Shown: positions 34,909 through 43,337 of the stretch, piece by piece
Layout: each line of letters begins with the position of its first letter
Numbering within the stretch: the first letter of the stretch is position 1
Assembly (NCBI RefSeq): GCF_014649535.1
Contig: NZ_BMTF01000028.1
Span: 26,786 to 90,785, forward strand
Direction: 5' to 3'
DNA from: Streptomyces gelaticus
GTDB lineage: Bacteria; Actinomycetota; Actinomycetes; Streptomycetales; Streptomycetaceae
DNA length: 64,000 nt
The notes under the pieces: model-generated
Seen by the model: the letters and a program-made list of their open reading frames with translations, nothing else
Told to the model about the DNA's origin: nothing
Database searches by the model: none
Made by a program: the position numbers and the translations under genes

Positions 34909-36246
34909 CTACTTCGCCTGCTCGATCGCCGCGTCGATCTCCGCGGCGGTTTTCTTCAGGCCCGCCGCGATGTCCTTCTGCCTGCCCTTCTCGATGTCGA
35001 ACCCGAGGTTCTGCAGGGACACCAGGTACGCGCCGCCGTTCACCGAGGGCGGGGTGGTGGTGCTGTTCGGGTTCGCGGCGATGTCCAGGAAGGTCTTGAA
35101 GCGCGGGTCGTACTTCAGCTTCGGCGACTTCAGCGCCGCCAGGGTGGAGGGCACGTTGTGGATGGCGTTGGCGAAGTTCACCACCGCATCGGTGTCGGTG
35201 GTCATGAACTTCACCAGCTCCCAGGCCGCGTTCTGCTTCTGCGAGGTGGCGGTGATGCCGGCGATGGTGCCGGTCAGGTAGCCCCTGCCGTAGGTGTCTG
35301 CCTGGTCGTCGGCGACGGGCATCGGGGCGACGCCGATCTCGAACTTCGGCTTGGTCTCCTCGGCCATCCCGAGCCGCCACTCGCCGTCCAGCTGCATGGC
35401 CACCTGGCCGGTGTGGAAGGGGTGCTTGGCGCCCCACTCGTCGCCGAACGAGGTACGGAACTTCTCCAGCTTCTCGTATCCGCCCAGACCGTCGACCAGC
35501 TTCTTCTGGGTGCTCAGCATGTCGGCGAAGGAGGGGTCCTCGGCGATGTTCGACTTGCCGTCCGCGTCGAAGTACTTCGGGTTCCAGCCGCCGAGGTAGT
35601 GCTCGGTCGTCGACTCGTAGCCGTGGTAGTTCGGCATGAAGCCGAGCTGCTCGTACGAGTCGCCCTTGGGCTTCGTCAGCTTCTTGGCGACCTCGGCCAG
35701 CTGGGACCAGGTCCGCGGCGGCTCGGTGATGTGGGCCTCCTCGAACGCGTCCTTGTTGTAGTAGAGCCCGTACGCGTCACCGAGCAGCGGCACGGTGCAG
35801 CGCACCCCGTCGAACTGCGTGTACTCGTTCATCGCCTTGGGGAAGGTCTTCTCCGGGTCGATCCCGTCCTTCTTCAGGAACGGATTCAGATCGACGAACG
35901 CCTTCGACGAGCAGAACTTGCCGACATTGTTCGTGGTGAACGACGAGACGACGTCCGGGGCGTTCGAACCGCCCGCCCGCAGCGCCTGGTTGATCTTGTC
36001 GTCGGTCATGTTGCCGACGACCTTCACATGGATGTTGGGGTGCGCCTTCTGGAAGGCGTCGACCGTCGCCCGGATCGCCTTCACCTCGCTCGGGTTGTTC
36101 CAGCCGTGCCAGAAGTTGATGGTCGTCTCCTTGGACGGATCATCGTTGGCACCGGAGTTGCTCTGGGCCGTACAGGCCGAGGCGAACAGAGATATGGCGG
36201 CGGTCGCGGCGAGTGCGACGGCCGACTTCCGGCGGTTTCCGGACAT
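34909..36246 (-). CDS. csnE: oligosaccharide-binding lipoprotein (CsnE)
   Basis: 445 residues, ATG at 36246. Signal peptide II: lipobox LFASAC with lipidated Cys25. Mature protein is a family 1 (MalE-like) solute-binding protein: ETTINFWHGWNNPSE, DAYGLYYNKDAFEEA, MQLDGEWRLGMAEE and NAAWELVKFMTT. Captures oligosaccharide outside the membrane for the CsnFG permease. The 48-bp gap to csnR and the same strand put it in the csnR transcript; sole identification of the ligand comes from operon context. Confidence 0.9.
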   Translation of the reverse strand: MSGNRRKSAVALAATAAISLFASACTAQSNSGANDDPSKETTINFWHGWNNPSEVKAIRATVDAFQKAHPNIHVKVVGNMTDDKINQALRAGGSNAPDVVSSFTTNNVGKFCSSKAFVDLNPFLKKDGIDPEKTFPKAMNEYTQFDGVRCTVPLLGDAYGLYYNKDAFEEAHITEPPRTWSQLAEVAKKLTKPKGDSYEQLGFMPNYHGYESTTEHYLGGWNPKYFDADGKSNIAEDPSFADMLSTQKKLVDGLGGYEKLEKFRTSFGDEWGAKHPFHTGQVAMQLDGEWRLGMAEETKPKFEIGVAPMPVADDQADTYGRGYLTGTIAGITATSQKQNAAWELVKFMTTDTDAVVNFANAIHNVPSTLAALKSPKLKYDPRFKTFLDIAANPNSTTTPPSVNGGAYLVSLQNLGFDIEKGRQKDIAAGLKKTAAEIDAAIEQAK

Positions 36247-36294
36247 GGGGGCGTCTCCCGGTGAAGGATGGGGGCGGGGGAAGGGACGAGCGGG

Positions 36295-37518
36295 TCAGCG
36301 GGACGTGTCGAAGACCTCGTCACGGGTGGTGATGAGGGCGCTCTCCAGCGCGCCGCGCAGCACGGGACGGTGCGTCACCTCACCGGCGATCAGCCGGGGC
36401 CGGGAGGCGGCCAGTTCGGAAAGCTCGGCCTCCACCCGGCAGCGCAGCGGCTCGCCGCCGGCCGCGATGACCTCGCCGGACAGCACGACGACCTCCGGGT
36501 CGAGCACCGCGGTCAGGGAGGCGAGACCGGTCGCGATGCCGGTGGCGAACAGATCGAGGAGCCGGGGGTACGGGCCGTCCTCGCCCGCCCGGGCGGCCTC
36601 CGCGGCGCGGGCGACCAGCCGGGCCGCGACCTCGTGATGGGTGCCGGGGGTGCGGATCAGCTCGTCGTCGATGCCGAGCTGCCGGCCCAGCCGGGACAGC
36701 ACCTGAGCACCCGCCAGCTCCTGGAAGCCGCCCGCGTTCACCTTGGTGACCTGACGGACCAGCGGGACACCCGGCACCGGCAGGAAGCCCACCTCGCCCG
36801 CGCCGCCGGTGAAGCCGCGGTGCAGCCGCCCGTTGATGACGAGGGCGGCACCGAGCCCCTCCTCGTTCCACAGCAGGACGAAGTCCTCGTACCCCCGCGC
36901 CGCGCCCAGCCGCTGCTCGGCCACCGCGACCAGGTTCACATCGTTCTCGTACTCCACCGGCATCGGCAGAAAGGCCGCCAGCTCCTCCAGCAGCGTGGGG
37001 GAGTGCCAGCCCGGCAGGTGCGAGGCGTACCGCAGCCGCCCGGTACCGGGGTCGAAGGCGCCCGGGGTGCCGATGACGACCCGGTGCACATCGCAGCGGG
37101 TGAGCCCGGCGTCCTTCACCGCCCCGTCCAGCGCCTCCGCCACCTGCCGCACCACACCGTCGGCGCGCCGCCCGGGGGTGCGCAGCTCGAACTCCCCGAC
37201 GGTCTCCCCGGTCACATCGGCGACGGCCGCGACGATCCGGCGGGCGTTCACATCCAGTCCCGCGACATGGGCGGCCCGTGCGTTCACCCCGTACAACTGG
37301 GCGTTGGGCCCCGGCCGCCCGGCCACGGTCCCGGTGGCGACGACCAGCCCGGCCGCCTCCAGCCGCGCCAGCAACTGGGAGGCGGTGGGCTTGGAGAGCC
37401 CGGTCAGCTTCCCGATCCTGGTCCGCGAGAGGGGGCCGTGCTCCAGCAGCAGATCGAGGGCGGCCCGGTCGTTCATGGCCCGCAGAACGCGGGGGGTACC
37501 CGGTGTGGTTCCGGCCAT
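36295..37518 (-). CDS. csnR: ROK-family transcriptional repressor (CsnR)
   Basis: 407 residues, ATG at 37518. N-terminal winged helix (about 14-60; GPLSRTRIGKLTGLSKPTAS), then a ROK sugar-binding domain with GTPGAFDPGTG, GGAGEVGF and the late VVVLSGEV strand. The CxCGxxGC zinc motif of ROK kinases is replaced by VNAGGFQEL, as in some ROK regulators that no longer phosphorylate. CsnR of S. lividans/coelicolor represses chitosanase and its own operon and is released by chitosan oligomers. A perfect palindrome precedes this gene, supporting autoregulation. Confidence 0.88.
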   Translation of the reverse strand: MAGTTPGTPRVLRAMNDRAALDLLLEHGPLSRTRIGKLTGLSKPTASQLLARLEAAGLVVATGTVAGRPGPNAQLYGVNARAAHVAGLDVNARRIVAAVADVTGETVGEFELRTPGRRADGVVRQVAEALDGAVKDAGLTRCDVHRVVIGTPGAFDPGTGRLRYASHLPGWHSPTLLEELAAFLPMPVEYENDVNLVAVAEQRLGAARGYEDFVLLWNEEGLGAALVINGRLHRGFTGGAGEVGFLPVPGVPLVRQVTKVNAGGFQELAGAQVLSRLGRQLGIDDELIRTPGTHHEVAARLVARAAEAARAGEDGPYPRLLDLFATGIATGLASLTAVLDPEVVVLSGEVIAAGGEPLRCRVEAELSELAASRPRLIAGEVTHRPVLRGALESALITTRDEVFDTSR

Positions 37519-37540
37519 GAGTGCTGCACCTGCCCTCTGT

Positions 37541-37555
37541 TAGGAAAGTTTCCTA
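37541..37555. promoter_or_regulatory. CsnR-type operator palindrome
   Basis: TAGGAAA-G-TTTCCTA is a perfect 7+1+7 inverted repeat 22 bp upstream of the csnR ATG. It resembles ROK operators (AGGAAA…TTTCCT) known upstream of chitosanase and csn genes in Streptomyces. It would place CsnR over its own promoter. No second copy is seen before the other genes of the operon. Confidence 0.8.
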
Positions 37556-37629
37556 TTCGGTGAGAGGACGGTATGCGCGCGTCACCTGGCCGTCAATGGG
37601 CAGTGCCGTGGTGGCAACCAAAGCGTTAC

Positions 37630-37644
37630 CCGGAAGACTTCCGG
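37630..37644. promoter_or_regulatory. second palindrome in the csnR-mscS gap
   Basis: CCGGAAG-A-CTTCCGG is a perfect 7+1+7 inverted repeat. It may be an operator or simply a small hairpin in the trailer of the MscS transcript. A shorter hairpin GGCCG-CTT-CGGCC (37701-37713) lies about 10 nt past the mscS stop and could terminate it. Confidence 0.3.
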
Positions 37645-37723
37645 AATATCCCGGTCCGTGGTGATGCATGCCCAACCGCTTCGCCGGTGAACCGGGTTGA
37701 GGCCGCTTCGGCCGGCCGGGCGA

Positions 37724-38791
37724 CTACGGCTTCGAGATGTTCGGCGGCGTGATCGGGGCCGTGGCCAGGGACTGGGGGGAGGTGGCCGAGGCGTAGGCCG
37801 AGGGGGCGGCCACGGAGGCTGCCGGGTCGGCCTTGGAGGGTTCGTCCGTCTGGGCCGGGACACCGCCGACGATGCGGATGCCCGCCTCGTCGAAGGCGCG
37901 CTTGATCCGCCAGCGCAATTCGCGCTCGACGCCCAGCGCCTTGCCCGGCATCGTCTTCGCGCTCAGCCGGACCGTCATCGAGTCCAGGAGCACCGAGTCC
38001 AGGCCCAGGATCTCCACCGGACCCCACAGGCGCTCGTTCCAGGGGTCCTCCTTGGCCATCGCCACGGCGGCCTCGGTGATGACCGTACGAACCTTGTCGA
38101 GGTCCTCCGTGGGGCGCACCATCACATCGACGCCGGCCGTCGACCAGCCCTGGCTGAGGTTGCCGATCCGCTTCACCTCGCCGTTGCGGACGTACCAGAT
38201 CTCGCCGTTGTCGCCGCGCAGCTTCGTGACCCGCAGGCCGACCTCGATGACCTCGCCGGAGGCGACGCCCGCGTCGACGGTGTCGCCCACGCCGTACTGG
38301 TCCTCAAGAATCATGAAGACACCGGAGAGGAAGTCGGTGACCAGGTTGCGCGCACCGAAACCGAGCGCCACACCGGCCACCCCGGCGGAGGCCAGCAGCG
38401 GGGCCAGGTTGATCTGGAACGCGCCCAGGATCATCAGGGCGGCAGTGCCGAGGATCAGGAACGACGCGACCGAGCGGAGCACCGAACCGATCGCCTCCGA
38501 GCGCTGACGGCGGCGTTCCGCGTTGACCAGCAGCCCGCCGAGCGCGGTGCCCTCCACGGCCTGGGCGCTGCGGTTCATCCGTTCGATGAGCTTGGTGAGA
38601 GCACGCCGGATCGCGATCCGCAACGCGATCGCGATCGCCGCGATGAGGATGATGCGCAGACCGGTGTTCAGCCAGGTGGACCAGTTCTCCTGCACCCAGC
38701 CCGCGGCGTCGCCGGCCTGCTTGGCGGCTTCGTCCAACGAGCTGCCGGGCTCGGGTGACGGGGCTGCGGCCAACAGGGCGGACAGGGACAC
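37724..38791 (-). CDS. mscS: MscS-family small-conductance mechanosensitive channel
   Basis: 355 residues; GTG at 38791 with GGAGG 7 nt upstream. An N-terminal periplasmic/amphipathic stretch, then TM helices at about 48-65 and 108-126, and the pore-lining TM3 segment LLASAGVAGVALGFGARNLVTDF (motif GVAGVALGFGARN, about 133-150). The beta domain follows (DQYGVGDTVDAGVASGEVIEV), then the cytoplasmic vestibule and a Pro/Ala/Ser-rich tail. Releases solutes on hypo-osmotic shock. Shorter than YbdG-type homologues. Monocistronic by context. Confidence 0.9.
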   Translation of the reverse strand: MSLSALLAAAPSPEPGSSLDEAAKQAGDAAGWVQENWSTWLNTGLRIILIAAIAIALRIAIRRALTKLIERMNRSAQAVEGTALGGLLVNAERRRQRSEAIGSVLRSVASFLILGTAALMILGAFQINLAPLLASAGVAGVALGFGARNLVTDFLSGVFMILEDQYGVGDTVDAGVASGEVIEVGLRVTKLRGDNGEIWYVRNGEVKRIGNLSQGWSTAGVDVMVRPTEDLDKVRTVITEAAVAMAKEDPWNERLWGPVEILGLDSVLLDSMTVRLSAKTMPGKALGVERELRWRIKRAFDEAGIRIVGGVPAQTDEPSKADPAASVAAPSAYASATSPQSLATAPITPPNISKP

Positions 38792-39157
38792 GGTGGAACC
38801 TCCAGATGGACAACGGCGGCCCGACCACACTAACGGGGCATCGGGAGTGCTCCATTGCCGTGACCGGGGGGAGAGACGCGTCTCACGAGGGGGCATCGAG
38901 GGCGGGGAGCAGCAAAGGGGCGGGGTTGCAGCGGCTGTCTGTGGCCGATCGCACATCGCGCGCGGGCCGCTGCGGCAGCGGGCCGGAAGCGCCCCTTCCG
39001 CCGGTGGCCGCGGTGCGAGCGGCGGGCGGCCGGGTCGAAAAATCCTTCCGGCCCGTTACCTGCACGTGGTGGCGCTTCCGCCAGGCAGGAGTAGAGACTG
39101 AGATCGGATCGTCCCGGCGCGAGCCACGCGCCGCCGGCGTACAAGGAGGCATCCACC
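38792..39157. other. divergent intergenic region mscS / HNH gene
   Basis: 366 bp without a credible gene. It must hold the mscS promoter (left) and the HNH promoter (right, before AAGGAGG at about 39143). GC-rich inverted repeats occur around 38960-39000, but none is a clear terminator or riboswitch. I could not assign promoter hexamers confidently. Confidence 0.4.
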
Positions 39158-39694
39158 GTGCCGCATGTCCTGGTTCTCAACGCGTCGTACGAGCCCCTCG
39201 GCGTCGTACCGCTCCGCCGCGCGCTCGTCCTCGTCCTCGAAAACAAGGCCATCTGCCTAGAGGAGTCCGGCGCCTTCATGCACAGTGCCACCCGGGCCGT
39301 CCCGGCCCCCAGCGTCGTCCGCCTGAAGCGGTTCGTCCGCGTTCCCTACCGGGGACCCGTACCGCTGACCCGCAGGGCGCTGTTCGCCCGGGACGGGGGC
39401 CGCTGCATGTACTGCGGCGCCACCGCGACCAGCGTCGATCACGTGATTCCGCGCAGCCGCGGCGGACAGCACGCCTGGGACAACGTGGTGGCGGCCTGCC
39501 GCCGCTGTAACCATTTCAAGGCGGACCGGCACCTGCCGGAGCTCGGCTGGCGGCTGCACCAGCAACCCGCCCCGCCGACGGGCCTGGCCTGGCGGATCAT
39601 CGGCACGGGACACCGCGACCCGCGCTGGTTGCCGTACTTGCAACCGTTCGGCGCGGACGACGTCATGGCCCGGATCGACGGCATTTCTGCCTGA
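39158..39694 (+). CDS. HNH endonuclease domain protein
   Basis: 178 residues; GTG at 39158 with AAGGAGG upstream. The HNH/zinc module: Cys83-Met-Tyr-Cys86, Asp94-His95 (DHVIPRSRGG), Asn109, Cys114, Cys117 and His119 in CRRCNHFK. The N-terminal ~75 residues (LVLNASYEPLGVVPLRRALVLVLENKA) are typical of free-standing actinobacterial HNH proteins. These are widespread outside mobile elements; roles in DNA repair or restriction are suggested but not established. No phage or methylase genes are near. A terminator follows. Confidence 0.85.
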   Translation: MPHVLVLNASYEPLGVVPLRRALVLVLENKAICLEESGAFMHSATRAVPAPSVVRLKRFVRVPYRGPVPLTRRALFARDGGRCMYCGATATSVDHVIPRSRGGQHAWDNVVAACRRCNHFKADRHLPELGWRLHQQPAPPTGLAWRIIGTGHRDPRWLPYLQPFGADDVMARIDGISA

Positions 39695-39696
39695 GG

Positions 39697-39738
39697 GATC
39701 CGGGCCTTCGTCGTCCCGGCGCGGAACGGGCCCGGATC
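39697..39738. terminator. bidirectional hairpin between convergent HNH and GH84 genes
   Basis: GATCCGGGCC and GGCCCGGATC are perfectly complementary (10 bp) and span exactly the 45-bp gap between the two stops. Confidence 0.7.
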
Positions 39739-39739
39739 G

Positions 39740-42700
39740 TTACTCCGTCGCGGCGACGGCGTACGCCTCCACCGACCAGAGCGAATAGCCGAACTCGGTG
39801 CCCCGGGCATCGCCCTGGACCCTGAGGTAGCGGGCGTCCTTCGCGTCCATCCGGACCGACTCGCGCCCGCCCCTGCCGTCCCGGACCGTCGCGGCCGTGC
39901 GCCAGTTGCGGCCGTCCGGGGAGACCTGGACGCGGTAGCGGGTGGCGTAGGCGTCCTGCCAGTGCAGCACCACCCGGCCGATCCGGGCTGCCTGCGGCAG
40001 TTGTGCCTGCCACCAGGCGCCGTCCTCGGCCGGTGAGGACCAGCGGGTCTCCGGATCGCCGTCGGAGGCGGCCGCCGCCGGGAAGTCCGGGGTCTCGTCG
40101 CCGGACGAGGACGCGGTGGCGGTGCGCAGCAGATCGGGGCCCGCGGTGCGCGGGAACGCCCGGACGGTGAGCGTGCTGCGTTCGTCGCCGAAGCTGAGCG
40201 GCACCTCGTACTCCCCGGCCGGGGTGCCCGCCGGGACCGTGATCTCCACGGGCACGTCGGTACGGGAACCGCGCGGCACCCGCGTCTGCTTCGGGACGTC
40301 CACCTTGATGCCCCTGGGAGCCTTCGCGGTGAGCGCGCCGCGCACCTCGGCGGGGCGGCGGGCGGCGAGGCGTGCTGCGACCCGCTGCGGCCCGCCGCCG
40401 ATCTCGGCGTCCGTCTCGCCGCGTGCCAGATCGAGCCGGGCCGCGGGCTCGTCGCCGAACCAGGGCACGAGCGCGTGCACCCGCGGACCCGGTACCGGGG
40501 CGCTCTTGGGGGCGGCGCCTCCCGGGGCCATCGGTGCCACCGTGCGGGAGACGACCGAGGGCATCGCCGGGCCGCCCGCGGGCCAGCTGATCCGGATCGC
40601 GTCGGCACGCAGCCCCTTCACCGCCGTCTGGGTCCAGCCGCTCGCCGACAGCGCGCCCAGGCGGCGCCAGCCCTCGCCGGGCACATGGGCCTCCAGCGCC
40701 GCGCCGGCCACCGTTTCGCCGCCGGGCAGGGTCATCGCCGTCACGGCGTCCACCGGGCGGGCCCGGTTCAATCGGACGGTGTAGCTGCCCGGAGCCTTCG
40801 TCACCGTACCGGCGTCGCGGTCCGCGCCCGTCCAGGCATCCGCCTCCCGGCGCACCCGGTCCAGGAACGGGCCGAGGACCCCCTTGCCGACCGTCACGCC
40901 GCCCGCCTTGGCGGCCTTGCGCAGCGGCTCCAGGGCCAGCGACGCCTTCCAGGCGGCGTCGCCGTCGCCACGCGACTGCGCCTGGAGCAGATCGACGGCC
41001 AGCTCGCCCGCCCGGCCGTACCGGGACAACTGCTCCGTCCACGGCCGCACTTCGTCGTCCAGGCGCCCGTCCGCCAGGCCCTTCAGCCGCTGCGGGGCCT
41101 GGCGCATCACGGTGAACGCCTCCCGCAGCCTGCGCGCCGCCTCGTCCCGCTCCGTGGCGTCGTGCGCCGCGCGGGACTTCCAGAACGCGGCCAGCAGCGG
41201 CCGCAGATACGCGGACTCGTCGCCGCCCAGCACGGACGTCGCGCTGTTCCCGGCCAGCGCCCGCAGCGCCTCCCTGGTGCGTGCGTCACCGCCCGCCAGG
41301 TCGTCGATCGCCGCCTGCCAGGACTCCTGCGGCCGGTAACCCCTCGGGTTCCAGGCGAAGTCGGCGGCGGTGAAGAGCGGAATGCGGGACGCCGACGGCT
41401 GCTCCATCGCATTGGCGAGCAGCGCCGCGGACCCGGTGGCCACCGCGGGGTCCCGGCCGGTGTACGGGCCGAGGAATATCCGGTCCTGCGCGTAGTCGTT
41501 GACCGGGTAGTTGTCCATCGTGACCAGCGGGTGCCCGAACGCGGCCCGGGCACCGGCCAGCTCGCCGCCGGTGATGGTCCTCGGCACGACCCCGACACCG
41601 GTCCAGGCGATCTGGACCCGGTCGTCCAGTTCCTCGGCGAGCGCCTTGCGGTAGTCGGTGGACCCGTCCTGGTAGAACTCCGTCGGCATCACCGACAGCG
41701 GCTGCGAACCCGGATACCGGTCCGCGAGATGCCGCGCCACCTCGCCGGCCACCCGCGCCTGTGCCCTGGCCGCCGCCCGCGGGCCGCTGCCGAAGGTGTC
41801 GGCGTCGCTGTCGCAGTGCCATTCGCTGTAGCTGACGTCCTGGAACTGGAGCTGGAAGGCCCGCACCCCCAGCGCCCACATCGCGTCGAGCTTCTTCGTC
41901 AGTGCCTTCACGTCGTCGGCCGAGGACATGCACATGGCCTGGCCGGGGGCGACGGCCCAGCCGAGCGTCACGTGCTCGGCGCGGGCCCGCTCGGCCAGCG
42001 CCCGGAAGTCGGCGCGCCGGCCGGCCGGGTACGGGTCGCGCCAACGGGCCTGGCGGTACGGGTCGTCACCCGCCGCGTACAGATACCTGTTCTGCTTCGT
42101 GCGCCCCATGAAGCCGATCTGGGCCAGCCGCTCCTCACGGGTCCACGGCTGCCCGTAGAAGCCCTCGGTCATGCCGCGTACGGCGGTGCCCGGCCAGTCC
42201 CTGACGGTGACTGCGGCGACGCCCCCGTCCCGGATCAGCTGACGCAGTGTCTGCACGCCGTGGAAGAGGCCGTCCTCGCCGACACCGTCCACGGCGACGG
42301 TGTCCCGGCCCGCCACCCGGCCGACTGCGATCCGGTAGCCCCCGGAGGGCAGATCGCCCCGTTCGGGGGCGTGCAGGGTGCGCAGCGCGTCCCGGGCGCC
42401 GTCGCCGCCGAGCCTGATGACCGGGCCGCGGCCGGGCAGCGCCTCGTGGACGGTCCGTACGCCCGCGTCCCGCAGGATCTGCCGGAGCGCGTCGACCGCG
42501 TACGGATCGGCGTGGGCGCCGGCGACGAGGGTGGCCTCGGCGGAGAGCGGCACGGACGCTCCGGCGGCCTCGATGGAGTGCGGCCGTGGCCATACGGCGG
42601 GCAGCGCGGCGTCGTCCGCGCGGTCGGGGTTGGTGACGGTGGTGGATCCGGGTGTGGAAGGGGCCGCGACGGCCGGGGTGCCCGTGGAGAGCAGTCCGCC

Positions 42701-42751
42701 GAGCACGGCGACCGCGATGGCCGTTGCCTGCGTTCCGCGCCTGAGCCGCAT
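39740..42751 (-). CDS. secreted GH84-family beta-N-acetylglucosaminidase-like protein with CBM32-like domain
   Basis: 1003 residues; ATG at 42751. Signal peptide to about residue 31. Glyco_hydro_20b-like domain (about 45-165), then the GH84 barrel (about 170-460; GTAVRGMTEGFYGQPWTREE, MPTEFYQDG, DNYPVNDYAQDR). A helical linker, a beta-sandwich region with NEW3-like repeats, and a C-terminal F5/8-type discoidin (CBM32) domain (about 870-1000) follow. GH84 uses an Asp-Asp dyad with substrate-assisted catalysis; here the position reads FQDVS (Gln304-Asp305), so the first Asp appears replaced. Proteins of this class remove terminal GlcNAc from glycans or chitin-derived chains. The gene starts back-to-back with a small-repeat-protein gene and ends at a shared terminator. 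Confidence 0.85.
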   Translation of the reverse strand: MRLRRGTQATAIAVAVLGGLLSTGTPAVAAPSTPGSTTVTNPDRADDAALPAVWPRPHSIEAAGASVPLSAEATLVAGAHADPYAVDALRQILRDAGVRTVHEALPGRGPVIRLGGDGARDALRTLHAPERGDLPSGGYRIAVGRVAGRDTVAVDGVGEDGLFHGVQTLRQLIRDGGVAAVTVRDWPGTAVRGMTEGFYGQPWTREERLAQIGFMGRTKQNRYLYAAGDDPYRQARWRDPYPAGRRADFRALAERARAEHVTLGWAVAPGQAMCMSSADDVKALTKKLDAMWALGVRAFQLQFQDVSYSEWHCDSDADTFGSGPRAAARAQARVAGEVARHLADRYPGSQPLSVMPTEFYQDGSTDYRKALAEELDDRVQIAWTGVGVVPRTITGGELAGARAAFGHPLVTMDNYPVNDYAQDRIFLGPYTGRDPAVATGSAALLANAMEQPSASRIPLFTAADFAWNPRGYRPQESWQAAIDDLAGGDARTREALRALAGNSATSVLGGDESAYLRPLLAAFWKSRAAHDATERDEAARRLREAFTVMRQAPQRLKGLADGRLDDEVRPWTEQLSRYGRAGELAVDLLQAQSRGDGDAAWKASLALEPLRKAAKAGGVTVGKGVLGPFLDRVRREADAWTGADRDAGTVTKAPGSYTVRLNRARPVDAVTAMTLPGGETVAGAALEAHVPGEGWRRLGALSASGWTQTAVKGLRADAIRISWPAGGPAMPSVVSRTVAPMAPGGAAPKSAPVPGPRVHALVPWFGDEPAARLDLARGETDAEIGGGPQRVAARLAARRPAEVRGALTAKAPRGIKVDVPKQTRVPRGSRTDVPVEITVPAGTPAGEYEVPLSFGDERSTLTVRAFPRTAGPDLLRTATASSSGDETPDFPAAAASDGDPETRWSSPAEDGAWWQAQLPQAARIGRVVLHWQDAYATRYRVQVSPDGRNWRTAATVRDGRGGRESVRMDAKDARYLRVQGDARGTEFGYSLWSVEAYAVAATE

Positions 42752-43061
42752 CGCTCGTCTCCCTCGTTCCCGCTGCTGGGCTCCGAGCCCACCACCCGCG
42801 CGCGAGGGTGTCAATGCGCGTGGGTGGTGTGCCGGAAATGCCCGGGGCGGCAGACGGGGCAGGGGGAGGCGGGCCAGGGCCGCAGACGCCAAAGACGACG
42901 CCGGATGGCCGAAAACAGCGGACAACTTACGGAGAACGGGCCTGCGGGGAACGGAATGTGACCCAGGGCACGTTGAATTCGTTGTGATGACGCCTACGCC
43001 AGGGGCCGATCCCGCCGGGTAGGCCTGCTGTGTCCCGTTTCCTCACGGCCAGGAGGCCGCC
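42752..43061. other. divergent intergenic region GH84 / repeat-protein-malQ
   Basis: 310 bp without a convincing gene. It should contain promoters in both directions. The GH84 start is preceded on the minus strand by GAGGGA. The right-hand transcript ends in CAGGAGG before the 43062 ATG. No clear MalR/CsnR-type palindrome was found. Confidence 0.4.
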
Positions 43062-43337
43062 ATGCCCGCTGTCGTGCAGCGTCCGCTCTCCGCCCTCCCC
43101 GAACGGGGACCCGGTCCCACCGCGCCGCCGTTCCCCGCGCCGCAGGTTCCCGCGCCCGGCCCCGGCCCGCTGACCAGCGAGCCGCCGCTCGCCGATGCGA
43201 TACCTCTCACCAGCGAGCCGCCGCTCGCCGACGCCACCCCCCTGACCAGCGAACCCCCGCTCGCCGTCAACGCCCCGCTGACCAGCGAACCAGCCATGCC
43301 CGGCGCCGCGTGGGGCACGGAGTTCCCAGGAGTCTGA
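43062..43337 (+). CDS. small Pro-rich tandem-repeat protein, unknown function
   Basis: 91 residues; ATG preceded by CAGGAGG, stop directly adjoining the malQ ATG (TGAATG). No signal peptide, TM helix or Cys. Residues 36-79 contain a 12-residue unit, PLTSEPPLADAx, repeated three times plus a partial fourth. The rest is Pro/Gly/Ala-rich, ending WGTEFPGV. Third positions are nearly all G/C, and repeats are preserved as protein more than as DNA, so the frame is really coding. Probably intrinsically disordered. Adjacency suggests it is coexpressed with 4-alpha-glucanotransferase. I do not recognise it; it could also be a coupling leader for malQ or a partner-binding peptide. Confidence 0.7.
   Translation: MPAVVQRPLSALPERGPGPTAPPFPAPQVPAPGPGPLTSEPPLADAIPLTSEPPLADATPLTSEPPLAVNAPLTSEPAMPGAAWGTEFPGV
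43167..43298 (+). repeat. 36-bp tandem coding repeats (PLTSEPPLADAx)
   Basis: Four in-frame copies, residues 36-47, 48-59, 60-71 and 72-79. Core CTGACCAGCGAGCCGCCGCT is conserved with synonymous changes. The fourth is truncated and diverged. Confidence 0.85.

Noticed and set aside
39158..39694. HNH gene as part of a prophage or restriction island
   Set aside because: Flanking genes (mscS, GH84) are ordinary chromosomal genes with the same base composition; no integrase, portal or methylase.
43167..43298. Short tandem repeats considered as a CRISPR-like array
   Set aside because: Repeat period is exactly 36 bp with no unique spacers and stays in frame as protein; no cas genes.
43062..43337. 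Small repeat protein as a RiPP precursor (graspetide-like repeats)
   Set aside because: No ATP-grasp, LanM, YcaO or radical-SAM gene nearby; malQ and GH84 genes flank it.
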